Assembly (NCBI RefSeq): GCF_017912535.1 | Contig: NZ_JAERQK010000008.1 | Span: 113,617 to 177,616, forward strand | Direction of reading: 5' to 3' | DNA length: 64,000 nt | Source of the DNA: Motiliproteus sediminis | Lineage (GTDB): Bacteria > Pseudomonadota > Gammaproteobacteria > Pseudomonadales > Balneatricaceae | In this document: in pieces, positions 51,792 through 60,074 of the stretch | Numbering within the stretch: position 1 is the first letter of the stretch | Layout of the letters: every line of letters begins with the position of its first letter | The notes under the pieces: generated by a model | Seen by the model: the letters and a program-made list of their open reading frames with translations, nothing else | The model's database searches: none | What the model was told of the DNA's origin: nothing | Position numbers and translations under genes: made by a program

Positions 51792-53069
51792 TCAGAAGTT
51801 CTGGCCGGAGCACTTGCCGGTTTTGACGTTGTAGTTGCCGCAGGAGAGCGGTGCGCGCCAGTCGGCGATCAGGTCTTTGGAACCGGGCAGGAAGTCGGAC
51901 CAGGCGTCACCCAGTACGGTGCCGGAGGTGGACCACACTACTTCAAACTGGCCATCGTCCTGGATCTCGCCGATCAGCACCGGCTTGGTGATATGGTGGT
52001 TGGGGGCCATGGTGGCGTAACCGCCGGTGAGGTTAGGCACGCTGACGCCGATGATCGCGTCCTGTACCGCGGCCGGGTCGGTAGTGCCCGCCTTCTTGAC
52101 CGCCTCAACCCACATCTTGAAGCCGATGTAGTGGGCTTCCATCGGGTCGTTGGTGACCCGCTTCTCGTCACCGATATAGGCATGCCAGGCCTGGATAAAC
52201 TCGTCGTTGGCCTCGGTGTCGACGCTCATGAAGTAGTTCCAGGCGGCCAGATGGCCCACCAGCGGTTTGGTGTCGATGCCGGACAGCTCCTCTTCACCCA
52301 CGGAGAAGGCCACCACCGGGATATCCTCGGCGGAGATCCCCTGGTTACCCAGCTCCTTGTAGAAAGGCACGTTGGCATCGCCGTTGATGGTGGAAACCAC
52401 CGCGGTCTTCTTGCCGGCAGAGCCGAACTTCTTCACGTCAGCAACGATGCTCTGCCAGTCGGAGTGACCGAAGGGGGTGTAGTTGATCATGATATCTTTG
52501 TCGGCCACCCCTTTACCCTTGAGGTAGGCTTCCAGAATCTTGTTGGTGGTGCGCGGATAAACGTAATCGGTGCCCGCCAGCACCCAGCGTTCAACCCCCA
52601 GCTCGTTCATCAGGTAATCCACCGCCGGAATTGCCTGTTGGTTGGGCGCGGCACCGGTGTAGAACACGTTCTTGGAGGACTCTTCACCCTCGTACTGGAC
52701 CGGATAGAACAGCACGGTGTCGAGCTCTTCAACCACCGGCAGTACCGACTTGCGCGACACCGAGGTCCAGCAGCCGAAGATGGCGTCGACGCCGTTCTTC
52801 TCCACCAGTTCGCGGGCTTTCTCCGCGAACAGCGGCCAGTTGGAGGCGGGATCCACCACCACCGCTTCCAGTTTCTTGCCCAGCAGGCCACCCTGCTTGT
52901 TCTGCTCTTCGATCAGCATCTGCATGGTGTCTTTCAGCGTGGTTTCACTGATCGCCATGGTGCCGGAAAGGGAGTGCAGCACGCCGACCTTGATGGTGTC
53001 ATCGGCGGCCATGCTGGCCGAAGCCATCATCGCCAGTGCAATTCCTGAAGCCAGTTGTTTCATTTTCAT
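51792..53069 (-). CDS. urtA: Urea ABC transporter substrate-binding protein UrtA
   Basis: A 425-residue periplasmic binding protein with a signal peptide ending SASMAAD near residue 21. UrtA signature: IKVGVLHSLSGTMAISETTLKDT, GCWTSVSRKSVLPVVEE, FYPVQYEGEESSKNVFYTGAAPNQQ and a C-terminal CGNYNVKTGKCSGQNF with two Cys. ATG 53069 follows GGAAGG. It is first in urtABCDE and its upstream region carries a TACGTCA dyad (53243-53258). High expression relative to the rest of the operon is usual for such proteins. Confidence 0.96.
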   Translation of the reverse strand: MKMKQLASGIALAMMASASMAADDTIKVGVLHSLSGTMAISETTLKDTMQMLIEEQNKQGGLLGKKLEAVVVDPASNWPLFAEKARELVEKNGVDAIFGCWTSVSRKSVLPVVEELDTVLFYPVQYEGEESSKNVFYTGAAPNQQAIPAVDYLMNELGVERWVLAGTDYVYPRTTNKILEAYLKGKGVADKDIMINYTPFGHSDWQSIVADVKKFGSAGKKTAVVSTINGDANVPFYKELGNQGISAEDIPVVAFSVGEEELSGIDTKPLVGHLAAWNYFMSVDTEANDEFIQAWHAYIGDEKRVTNDPMEAHYIGFKMWVEAVKKAGTTDPAAVQDAIIGVSVPNLTGGYATMAPNHHITKPVLIGEIQDDGQFEVVWSTSGTVLGDAWSDFLPGSKDLIADWRAPLSCGNYNVKTGKCSGQNF

Positions 53070-53619
53070 GGTTGATCCTTCCTTCATTGCCTGAGGTGGG
53101 TATGCGAATTCGGTTGCTTTTCGGTGCCGCCTTGAGTGCGGCGGCGCCGGTAGATCACTGGATTAAAACGTTTCAGTAGCAAGCGGAATCGATTGTGCGC
53201 CCTATGTTGCAGTGCAGGTATGGGGTGATAAACGCAGGGGGGTACGTCAAATGACGTAGGGGGCGGCAGATACCGGGATTGGCAGAGTTACAGGTGAGAA
53301 TGGGTGCTCGTTGGCAATTCAGAGCTGCCTTAGCGGCTAGACACGCTGCCTGATGTGTCCCAAAGCCGGAGCTGATACGCGGTATCCTGTACCGCAGCCA
53401 CACGACAAACCCGCATTGAACATTAGGCATGGGGCGTGTCCGGACAGTCGGCATCCGATTCGTGGCCAACAGGCAGCGGCAGATCCACGCAGAGGGGCCA
53501 GATGCTCTATGGTGGTGTTATTGGCGACGATTTACCGATTGGGTTAGTCAGTTATCTGTATATCGGTCGATACTATCTTTAAATGCAGTATCTCCACTTA
53601 AACGACTAAGGGATAGATT
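53070..53619. other. Divergent intergenic region between urtA and the FapA-like gene
   Basis: About 550 bases without a convincing gene. It contains the inverted repeat at 53243-53258. I looked for a -24/-12 sigma-54 promoter facing urtA and found none with correct spacing (the nearest, GGCACCGAAAAGC, is one base short). Confidence 0.55.
53243..53258. promoter_or_regulatory. Inverted repeat upstream of urtA
   Basis: TACGTCA-AA-TGACGTA, a perfect 7-2-7 dyad about 175 bases before the urtA start. It may be the target of a dimeric regulator such as the LuxR-type response regulator at 58943-59854; the link is inference. Confidence 0.45.
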
Positions 53620-55290
53620 GTGGACCGAATCTGCTTGCGCCTGTCACCGGATCAGCAATTTGTCGAAGCGGTGTTGACTCCGGAAACTGAACCGGCACCT
53701 CTAACCGAGACGGCGCTGCGAACCATGCTGGCTGAATCTGACTTCAAGCACTTCAAGCCGCAGGATGATGCCATTCGCACCTTGATCGACTCGGCAGCTC
53801 GTGCTGCTGACACCCCCCTGACCGAACAGGTGTTCCTGTTGGCACAGCGCGTGGACGCGGTGCTGGAGCTGGTTGTCAGTGAGAACCAGATGGCTTGTGA
53901 AGCCCGGATTACAACCGGTTACGGTGGCGAGCCGATCACCGCGAAGCGGTTCAAACAGGCGCTGCAGGAAAGTGGCGTGCGCATGGGCATCGACACCGCG
54001 GTTGCATCGGCATTGATGAAACAGGCTTATCGTGCCGAGCCTGGCTCGATCCACAAAGCCATCATCGCCAGAGGGCGTGCCGCGGATAAAGGAAAGAATG
54101 GGCGCTGGGTATCTGAGGTTACTACGGTGCGACCGGCCATCGAGAACCCGAAGATGCGCGAGGACGGCAGTGTCGATCTGCTCGATTTCGGTGAAATCCT
54201 GAGCGTTGCGGAAGGCACGTCACTGATGCACCTCGAGCCGCCGACACCGGGTGTCCCGGGCTTTACGGTCACCGGTAAAAAACTGCCAGCCGACCCGGGT
54301 AGTCCCGCCAAATTTGTTGCCGCAGAAGGCGTTACGTTAGCGCCGGATCAACAGCATATTCTGGCGGCTCGATCCGGGATGCCGGTTGAAGTTCCAGGCG
54401 GTATTCGTGTCGATAACGTCTACAAGGTTAAACAGGTGAATCTGGAAACGGGCCACATCGAGTTCGACGGCACCGTCATCATCCAAGGCGATGTCTGTGA
54501 CATGATGAAGGTGGTGGCCAGCGGGGATGTCATGGTCGGCGGGTCGGTGCAATCGGCACGGATCGAAGCTGGCGGTGACTTAACCGTCCGTAAAGGTGTG
54601 ATCGGCCATCAGCGAACGGAAGAGGACGAACTCCATAGCGACGACCTGACCTGTGAACTAATGGCAAGAGGGCGCATGCAGCTGGGTTTTGCCCAGTATG
54701 CGCGACTGGAATCAGGAGGGGGGATCTATGTTGACACGCAGTTGTTGCACTGCGTGATCACAACCGCCACTGAACTCGTGATCGGCCGGGAGGGAACGCG
54801 CAACAGCAATCTGATCGGTGGCATCTCACGGGTGGGTAAGCGCGTGGTCTGCGGTAACTATGGTACCGATGCGTTTGTGCCGACAACAATCGAACTGCGG
54901 CCAAATACCCACGAGATTGACCAACAAGTCCGGCAGTTGACCGAAGCCAGTGAGCTGAAACAGCAGCAACTTGCGGAGATCAAAGCTACGTTGCCGCAGC
55001 TATCGACATTACCCAAAACCCCGGAAAACAAAAAAAGCTACAACGCCGCGCTGAAACAGAGTCTTGAAGTCGGCAATGCCGCCGTGGCATTGGATCAGCA
55101 GCTCAAGGCCCTGGAGGAGCAGAAGAAAGCGCTGTTGGCCCATGCCTGGGTGGTTGCGCGCGGCACCATCTACCCAGGCGTATCCGTCGTGATCCCACCC
55201 TATATCCATAAGACTCACCGCGAGCACCAAGGGGGCGGAATCCGGTTTGAACAGGGCGAGATCCGCTACGACCCTGCCCTGGCCGAGTAA
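53620..55290 (+). CDS. FapA/DUF342 family protein
   Basis: A 556-residue soluble protein. Residues 90-190 hold the N-terminal region (ITTGYGGEPITAKRFKQALQESGV). The DUF342 core follows: LHLEPPTPGVPGFTVTGKKLPADPG-type hairpins, then a right-handed beta-helix (GTVIIQGDVCDMMKVVASGDVMVGGSVQSARIEAGGDLTV). A long coiled coil occupies 430-510 and the end is GGGIRFEQGEIRYDPAL. GTG 53620 lies 6 bases after AAGGGAT. FapA-type polymer-forming proteins are linked to flagellar assembly or cell shape; no flagellar genes are adjacent, so the role here is open. Confidence 0.85.
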   Translation: MDRICLRLSPDQQFVEAVLTPETEPAPLTETALRTMLAESDFKHFKPQDDAIRTLIDSAARAADTPLTEQVFLLAQRVDAVLELVVSENQMACEARITTGYGGEPITAKRFKQALQESGVRMGIDTAVASALMKQAYRAEPGSIHKAIIARGRAADKGKNGRWVSEVTTVRPAIENPKMREDGSVDLLDFGEILSVAEGTSLMHLEPPTPGVPGFTVTGKKLPADPGSPAKFVAAEGVTLAPDQQHILAARSGMPVEVPGGIRVDNVYKVKQVNLETGHIEFDGTVIIQGDVCDMMKVVASGDVMVGGSVQSARIEAGGDLTVRKGVIGHQRTEEDELHSDDLTCELMARGRMQLGFAQYARLESGGGIYVDTQLLHCVITTATELVIGREGTRNSNLIGGISRVGKRVVCGNYGTDAFVPTTIELRPNTHEIDQQVRQLTEASELKQQQLAEIKATLPQLSTLPKTPENKKSYNAALKQSLEVGNAAVALDQQLKALEEQKKALLAHAWVVARGTIYPGVSVVIPPYIHKTHREHQGGGIRFEQGEIRYDPALAE

Positions 55291-55392
55291 CTGGTTCAGC
55301 GCCATCAGCAGCTGGGCTGACTCGGCGGCTGCCGACCAACCACCCAACCTCAGATTGCAGCAAGCTGAATAGCTCCGCGGGATGGTAGAAGC

Positions 55393-55408
55393 TGGCACGT
55401 GCACTGCA
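55393..55408 (+). promoter_or_regulatory. Sigma-54 promoter of the permease-kinase operon
   Basis: TGGCACGTGCACTGCA: the -24 element TGGCACG is a full consensus match, the -12 element is CTGCA, and GG and GC are 10 bases apart. The transcript would start near 55419, about 120 bases before the ATG. Confidence 0.8.
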
Positions 55409-55443
55409 ATAAATAACCATAGTTAGCGATTTCGCCACGGTTT

Positions 55444-55460
55444 TGCACCCACCCGGTGCG
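55444..55460. promoter_or_regulatory. NtrC-type site 1
   Basis: TGCACCCACCCGGTGCG matches GCAC-N7-GTGC. It lies downstream of the sigma-54 promoter, around +26 to +42. Confidence 0.62.
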
Positions 55461-55484
55461 CCGCGGCGTGCGCTATTGGTGCGC

Positions 55485-55501
55485 CGCGCATTATTGGTGC
55501 G
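55485..55501. promoter_or_regulatory. NtrC-type site 2
   Basis: CGCGCATTATTGGTGCG matches GCRC-N7-GTGC, with an AT-rich centre like classical glnA sites. It lies around +67 to +83 relative to the predicted start of transcription. Confidence 0.55.
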
Positions 55502-55538
55502 GCGTGGTGCTCCGCCATGCTGACCGAAGAGCCCATTG

Positions 55539-58500
55539 ATGCCCGCTTCTCAGAAAGTGTTCAAGGTGCGCCGTCGCTACAACAAGTGGGTGGCCAACCA
55601 GACGCTGGAAGATTTTGCTCTGCGCTTCACTGCCCGCAGCGGGCGGCGCATGAGCATCGAACGGGTGGCACAGACGGCGCTCGGTGCCACGGCGTTTCTG
55701 GCGCTGGAGGGTTTGGCGGCGGCGGTGACCCTCAACTACGGCTTCACCAACAGCGTGATTGCGATGCTGGTGGTGTGTGCGGTGTTTTTTATCACCGGTT
55801 TTCCTATCACGTACTATTCCGCCAAGCACGGGCTGGATATCGATCTGCTCACCCGCGGCGCCGGTTTTGGTTACCTTGGCTCCACCATCACCTCACTGAT
55901 CTACGCCTCTTTTACTTTTATATTCTTTGCCATCGAGGCGGCGATACTGGCCTCGGCGCTGCAGGCGCTGTTCGGTATCCCGCTGTCGGTGGGTTACTTT
56001 CTCTGCGCGGTGGCGGTGATCCCCATTGTGACTCATGGCATCTCGGCCATCAGCCGCTTTCAGGTCGGCACCCAACTGATCTGGGTCGGGTTGCAGTGCA
56101 CCGCGCTGGCGGTGGTGGTGGGTTACGAGTTCGAGCGATTGGAGGAGTGGACCGGCTACGCGCCGCCGCTGGTAGAGGGCGCCGGGGAGTTCAACATTCT
56201 GCTGTTCGGCGCTTGTGCGTCGATCTTCTTCGCGCTGGTGGCGCAGATTGGCGAACAGGTCGACTACCTGCGCTTTATGCCGCCCAAAACCGAGGCCAAT
56301 AAAAAACGCTGGTGGTTCTGGCTGGTGCTGGCCGGCCCTGGCTGGGTACTGGTCGGTCTGATCAAGATGCTGCTGGGCTCCTATCTGGCCTATCTGGCTA
56401 TCAGTGACGGGCTGGCGTACACCCAGGCGATCGACCCCACCCATATGTACCAGCGGGTGTTCAACTACCTGACCCAGTCACCGCAGGTGGCGTTGGTGCT
56501 GGCGGCGGTGATGGTGATTGTGTCGCAGATGAAGATCAACGTCACCAACGCCTATGCCGGCTCCATCGCCTGGTCCAACTTTTTTTCGCGTCTGACCCAC
56601 AGTCACCCGGGGCGGGTGGTATGGCTGGTGTTCAACGTTACCATCGCGCTGCTGTTGATGGAGCTGGGTATCTATCAGGCGCTGGAGGCGATTCTGGGAG
56701 TATTCGCCATCGTCGCGGTGAGCTGGCTGGCGTCGCTGTCGGCGGATCTGCTGATTAACAAACCCCTGGGGCTGAGCCCCTCCTACGTGGAGTTCAAGCG
56801 CGGCCACCTGTACGACATCAACCCGGTGGGCACCGGCTCCATGCTGCTGGCCACCGGGCTCGGAATGCTGAGCTATCTCGGCTTGTTCGGCGAAGTCGCG
56901 CGCACCCTCAGCCACTTTGTCAGTCTGGCCACCTGTTTTGTGGCGGTACCGCTGATCGCCTGGCTGACCGGTGGGCGCTACTACCTGGCACGCCAATCCC
57001 CTGAGCTGGTGCCGCTGCTGGCAAAGAGCGAGGGCTGCGAGGAGCACCAGACGCTTAAGTGCGGCATCTGCGAAAACGCCTTTGAGGGCGAAGATATGAG
57101 CTTCTGCCCGGCCTATCAGCAGCCGATCTGCTCGCTCTGTTGTTCGCTCGACGTGCGTTGCCTGGAAAGCTGCAAGCCCCATGCGCGGTTGTCACAGCAG
57201 ATCAAAACCTTTCTCAACCTGTTTCTGCCGCGGCGGGTGGTGGCCTGGGTGAACTCGCGGTTGGGACGCTTTGCTGCGCTGTTGTTCGCCATCAGCACCC
57301 TCAACGCTGCGGTACTGGCCCTGATCTACCAGCATATGCAGCCGGCGTCGGTAGCCGAGGCGTTGCTGCTGCAACAGGCCCTGTGGACACTGTTCTTCAC
57401 CCTGCTGATCGCCACTGGCGTGGTTGCGTGGCTGTTCCTGCTGGCGCATGAGAGCCGGGTGGTGGCGCAGGAGGAGTCCAATCGCCAGACCCAAAAGCTG
57501 ACCCGCGAGATTGAAGCGCACCAGCAGACCGACCAGGAGCTGCAGGCGGCCAAAGAGCTGGCCGAGCGCGCCAACGAAGCCAAGAGCCGTTATCTCTCCG
57601 GCATCAGCCACGAGCTGCGCACGCCGCTGCAATCGGTGCTCGGTTATGCACAGCTGCTCAACGACCGCGCCGACACCCCCGAGGGACACAAGCGCGGGCT
57701 GGAGATTATCCAGCGCAGCGGCCAGTATCTGGCGGATCTGATCGAGGGCCTGCTGGATATTTCCAAGATCGAAGCGGGGCGGCTCGATCTTTACCGTAAT
57801 CGGGTCAAGCTGCCCCAGTTGATCGATCAGTTGGTGGCGATGTTCCGGATGCAGGCCCTCGACAAAGGGATCCATCTGAGCTGCCGGATCCATAACGCGT
57901 TGCCGGACCAGGTCATCGCCGACGAAAAACGGTTGCGCCAGATCCTGATTAACCTGCTCTCCAATGCGGTTAAGTACACCCCGCGTGGAGAGGTGGAGCT
58001 GGAGGTGTTCTACCGCAACCAGGTGGCGGAGTTTGTGGTTCGGGACAGCGGCCTGGGGATCGACGACGAAGCGCTGAAGCGGATCTTTGATCCGTTCGAG
58101 CGGGTCCGCACCGCCGACAGTACCCATCTGCCCGGCACCGGACTTGGCCTCACCATCGTCAAACTGCTGACTGAAATCATGGGTGGCGATCTGCAGGTGG
58201 AGAGTACGCCGGGGGTCGGCAGTTGCTTTCGGGTCAGCCTGATGCTGCCCTGGGTCAGCGATGCGGAGGTGCCGGAACTGGCGCGCCAGCGAGTGGTTGG
58301 GTACGAGGGCTACCAGCGCACCCTGTGCCTGGTTGATGACGACCCGGTATTGCGAGGCATGCTGGCGGATCTGCTTACGCCGTTGGGGTTCGTCACCCTG
58401 GAAGCCCCCGACGCCGCGGCCTGCCTGCGGATGCTGGATAAGGCCAAGCCGGATCTGTTTCTGCTGGATATCTCCATGCCGGGCATGAACGGTCTGGAAC

Positions 58501-58943
58501 TGGCGCGTGAGCTGCGCCGACTGGGTGTCGATGTGCCGGTGCTGATGCTGTCCGCCGATGCCCAGGAGGCCGACCGCCACCCGGACGATCAGGCGGTGTA
58601 CAACGATTATCTGGTCAAACCGATCACCAACCAGAAGCTGCTCGACAAGTTGGCACAGCATCTCAAGTTGCAGTGGACCTACCAGCAGCAGCCGGAAATC
58701 ACCGAAGTGGCCATTGCTGAAGCCCCGGCCGGCGACGATCAGGCGTTGGTGATACCCGACCATGCACTGATTCGCGAACTCAGGGCCTACGCCGAGATGG
58801 GCTATCGCAAGGGGGTGCGCAGTGTGCTCGCGCAACTGCAAAACGATGCGCTGCTGAACGCCGCCACCCAACGGCATCTTGAACAACTGAATGAACGCTT
58901 CCAGCTCGAACAGCTGGCGCTCTGCCTGGAGAAACCCGGTTAA
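55539..58943 (+). CDS. NCS1-type permease fused to histidine kinase and receiver
   Basis: A 1134-residue protein. Residues 30-475 form about twelve membrane helices of the nucleobase:cation symporter-1 type (purine, cytosine, hydantoin carriers). A Cys-rich segment follows (about 495-545: CGICENAFEGEDMSFCP, ICSLCCSLDVRCLESC), probably metal-binding, then two more helices, a coiled coil, HisKA (ISHELRTPLQSVLGYAQLL), HATPase (GTGLGLTIVKLLTEI) and a receiver (LVDDDPVL, Asp in FLLDISMPGMNG). ATG 55539 is used. The stop overlaps the response-regulator start. Location beside urt/ure and NtrC/sigma-54 signals suggests sensing of a nitrogenous compound such as urea or a purine derivative. Confidence 0.88.
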   Translation: MPASQKVFKVRRRYNKWVANQTLEDFALRFTARSGRRMSIERVAQTALGATAFLALEGLAAAVTLNYGFTNSVIAMLVVCAVFFITGFPITYYSAKHGLDIDLLTRGAGFGYLGSTITSLIYASFTFIFFAIEAAILASALQALFGIPLSVGYFLCAVAVIPIVTHGISAISRFQVGTQLIWVGLQCTALAVVVGYEFERLEEWTGYAPPLVEGAGEFNILLFGACASIFFALVAQIGEQVDYLRFMPPKTEANKKRWWFWLVLAGPGWVLVGLIKMLLGSYLAYLAISDGLAYTQAIDPTHMYQRVFNYLTQSPQVALVLAAVMVIVSQMKINVTNAYAGSIAWSNFFSRLTHSHPGRVVWLVFNVTIALLLMELGIYQALEAILGVFAIVAVSWLASLSADLLINKPLGLSPSYVEFKRGHLYDINPVGTGSMLLATGLGMLSYLGLFGEVARTLSHFVSLATCFVAVPLIAWLTGGRYYLARQSPELVPLLAKSEGCEEHQTLKCGICENAFEGEDMSFCPAYQQPICSLCCSLDVRCLESCKPHARLSQQIKTFLNLFLPRRVVAWVNSRLGRFAALLFAISTLNAAVLALIYQHMQPASVAEALLLQQALWTLFFTLLIATGVVAWLFLLAHESRVVAQEESNRQTQKLTREIEAHQQTDQELQAAKELAERANEAKSRYLSGISHELRTPLQSVLGYAQLLNDRADTPEGHKRGLEIIQRSGQYLADLIEGLLDISKIEAGRLDLYRNRVKLPQLIDQLVAMFRMQALDKGIHLSCRIHNALPDQVIADEKRLRQILINLLSNAVKYTPRGEVELEVFYRNQVAEFVVRDSGLGIDDEALKRIFDPFERVRTADSTHLPGTGLGLTIVKLLTEIMGGDLQVESTPGVGSCFRVSLMLPWVSDAEVPELARQRVVGYEGYQRTLCLVDDDPVLRGMLADLLTPLGFVTLEAPDAAACLRMLDKAKPDLFLLDISMPGMNGLELARELRRLGVDVPVLMLSADAQEADRHPDDQAVYNDYLVKPITNQKLLDKLAQHLKLQWTYQQQPEITEVAIAEAPAGDDQALVIPDHALIRELRAYAEMGYRKGVRSVLAQLQNDALLNAATQRHLEQLNERFQLEQLALCLEKPG

Positions 58944-59854
58944 TGAACGCACCTGCAACCACCGATACCGTGCTGGTGGTGGATGACTCCGCCGACGCCC
59001 TCAGCCTGATTAACGACACCCTGGAGAGTGCCGGTATGGATGTACTGGTGGCGCTGGAAGGCAAACAGGCGCTGACTATCGCCCGCCGCATCCGCCCCGA
59101 TATCATTCTGCTGGATGCGATGATGCCGGTGATGAATGGTTTTGATACCTGCAGCGCGCTGAAGGCGGATCCGGCGCTGGCATCGATACCGGTGATCTTT
59201 ATGACCGGCCTGACCGACACCGACGACGTGGTGCGGGGGCTGGAAGCGGGCGGAGTGGATTACCTGACCAAACCGATCAACCCCAACGAGCTGCTGGCGC
59301 GGATGAAAGTACACCTCAGCAACGCCCGCCTGACCCGCAGCGCCCAATCGGCGCTCGATAGCACCGGCCAGCACCTGCTGACGGTGGGTGCAGCGGGTGA
59401 GGTGCGCTGGGCAACGCCCCAAACCTACGCCCTGTTGGCCAAGGCCCGTGCCGATGAAAGCTGGCAGCGGCAGCAACTGGCGCCGCAGCTGTTGCGCTGG
59501 TTCAGCCACCGGCCGGAACTGGGGCAGAAACTTACTCTGGAGGAGCTTGACTATCCGCTGACGGTGAAGCTGGTGGAGCATCTGGCCAGTGGCGAACAGT
59601 TACTGAAGCTGCTCGACGGTGAGCGCCCCGGTGGTGCCGCGTTATTGAAACAGCAGCTGGATCTGACCGAACGTGAATCGGAGGTGCTTTACTGGATCGC
59701 CAACGGTAAAACCAACCGCGAGGCGGCCGAGATTCTGGCCATGAGCCCGCGTACGGTCAACAAGCATCTGGAGCAGATCTTTCCCAAACTGGGGGTTGAA
59801 AACCGCACCGCAGCGGCGGGAATCGCGTTGCGCTGCCTGGCGCAGGAGGTATAA
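58943..59854 (+). CDS. LuxR/NarL-type response regulator
   Basis: A 303-residue regulator. The receiver domain is at residues 10-125 (VVDDSADAL, phospho-acceptor Asp in IILLDAMMPVMNGFD, Thr in FMTGLTD, Lys in LTKPINPNE). A linker of about 100 residues follows, longer than in typical NarL proteins, then a LuxR helix-turn-helix (LTERESEVLYWIANGKTNREAAEILAMSPRTVNKHLEQIFPKLGV). The start overlaps the kinase stop by one base (TAATG), making the pair a two-component system. Its targets are probably the nearby urea genes; the dyad before urtA is a candidate site. Confidence 0.92.
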   Translation: MNAPATTDTVLVVDDSADALSLINDTLESAGMDVLVALEGKQALTIARRIRPDIILLDAMMPVMNGFDTCSALKADPALASIPVIFMTGLTDTDDVVRGLEAGGVDYLTKPINPNELLARMKVHLSNARLTRSAQSALDSTGQHLLTVGAAGEVRWATPQTYALLAKARADESWQRQQLAPQLLRWFSHRPELGQKLTLEELDYPLTVKLVEHLASGEQLLKLLDGERPGGAALLKQQLDLTERESEVLYWIANGKTNREAAEILAMSPRTVNKHLEQIFPKLGVENRTAAAGIALRCLAQEV

Positions 59855-60074
59855 GTCAAGGCAGTGCTAGCGATTGTCGGTAATACTTAGGCGCAGCGGC
59901 AGTCGATGCTATGGCCCGCTGCAAGGTGCAGTGGATGATCGGTTTTTCCATATCAGGATTTGCTAACAGAGGTGTATCAGGGTATACCCCATGGCTTTAC
60001 CTAGCCGCTAACGCCGAGTGAACCGCTGGCAGTACCGGTGAAGCGCAACCCGAGATCTACCGGCAGAGAGACCT

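Larger units (their letters stand above)
55291..55538. other. Regulatory region before the permease-kinase gene
   Basis: About 248 bases containing a sigma-54 promoter (55393-55408) and two NtrC-type sites (55444-55460 and 55485-55501), with further GTGCGC half-sites between them. No gene seen. Confidence 0.65.

Noticed and set aside
51642..53048. 468-codon plus-strand open frame opposite urtA
   Set aside because: Shadow of urtA, which has a signal peptide and full family motifs.
53110..53130. Sigma-54-like promoter facing urtA (GGCACCGAAAAGC)
   Set aside because: GG and GC are nine, not ten, bases apart; sigma-54 does not tolerate this spacing.
57192..58958. 588-codon minus-strand open frame opposite the kinase part of the permease-kinase gene
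   Set aside because: Antisense shadow; His-Gln-Leu-rich without motifs, while the plus strand shows complete kinase and receiver motifs.
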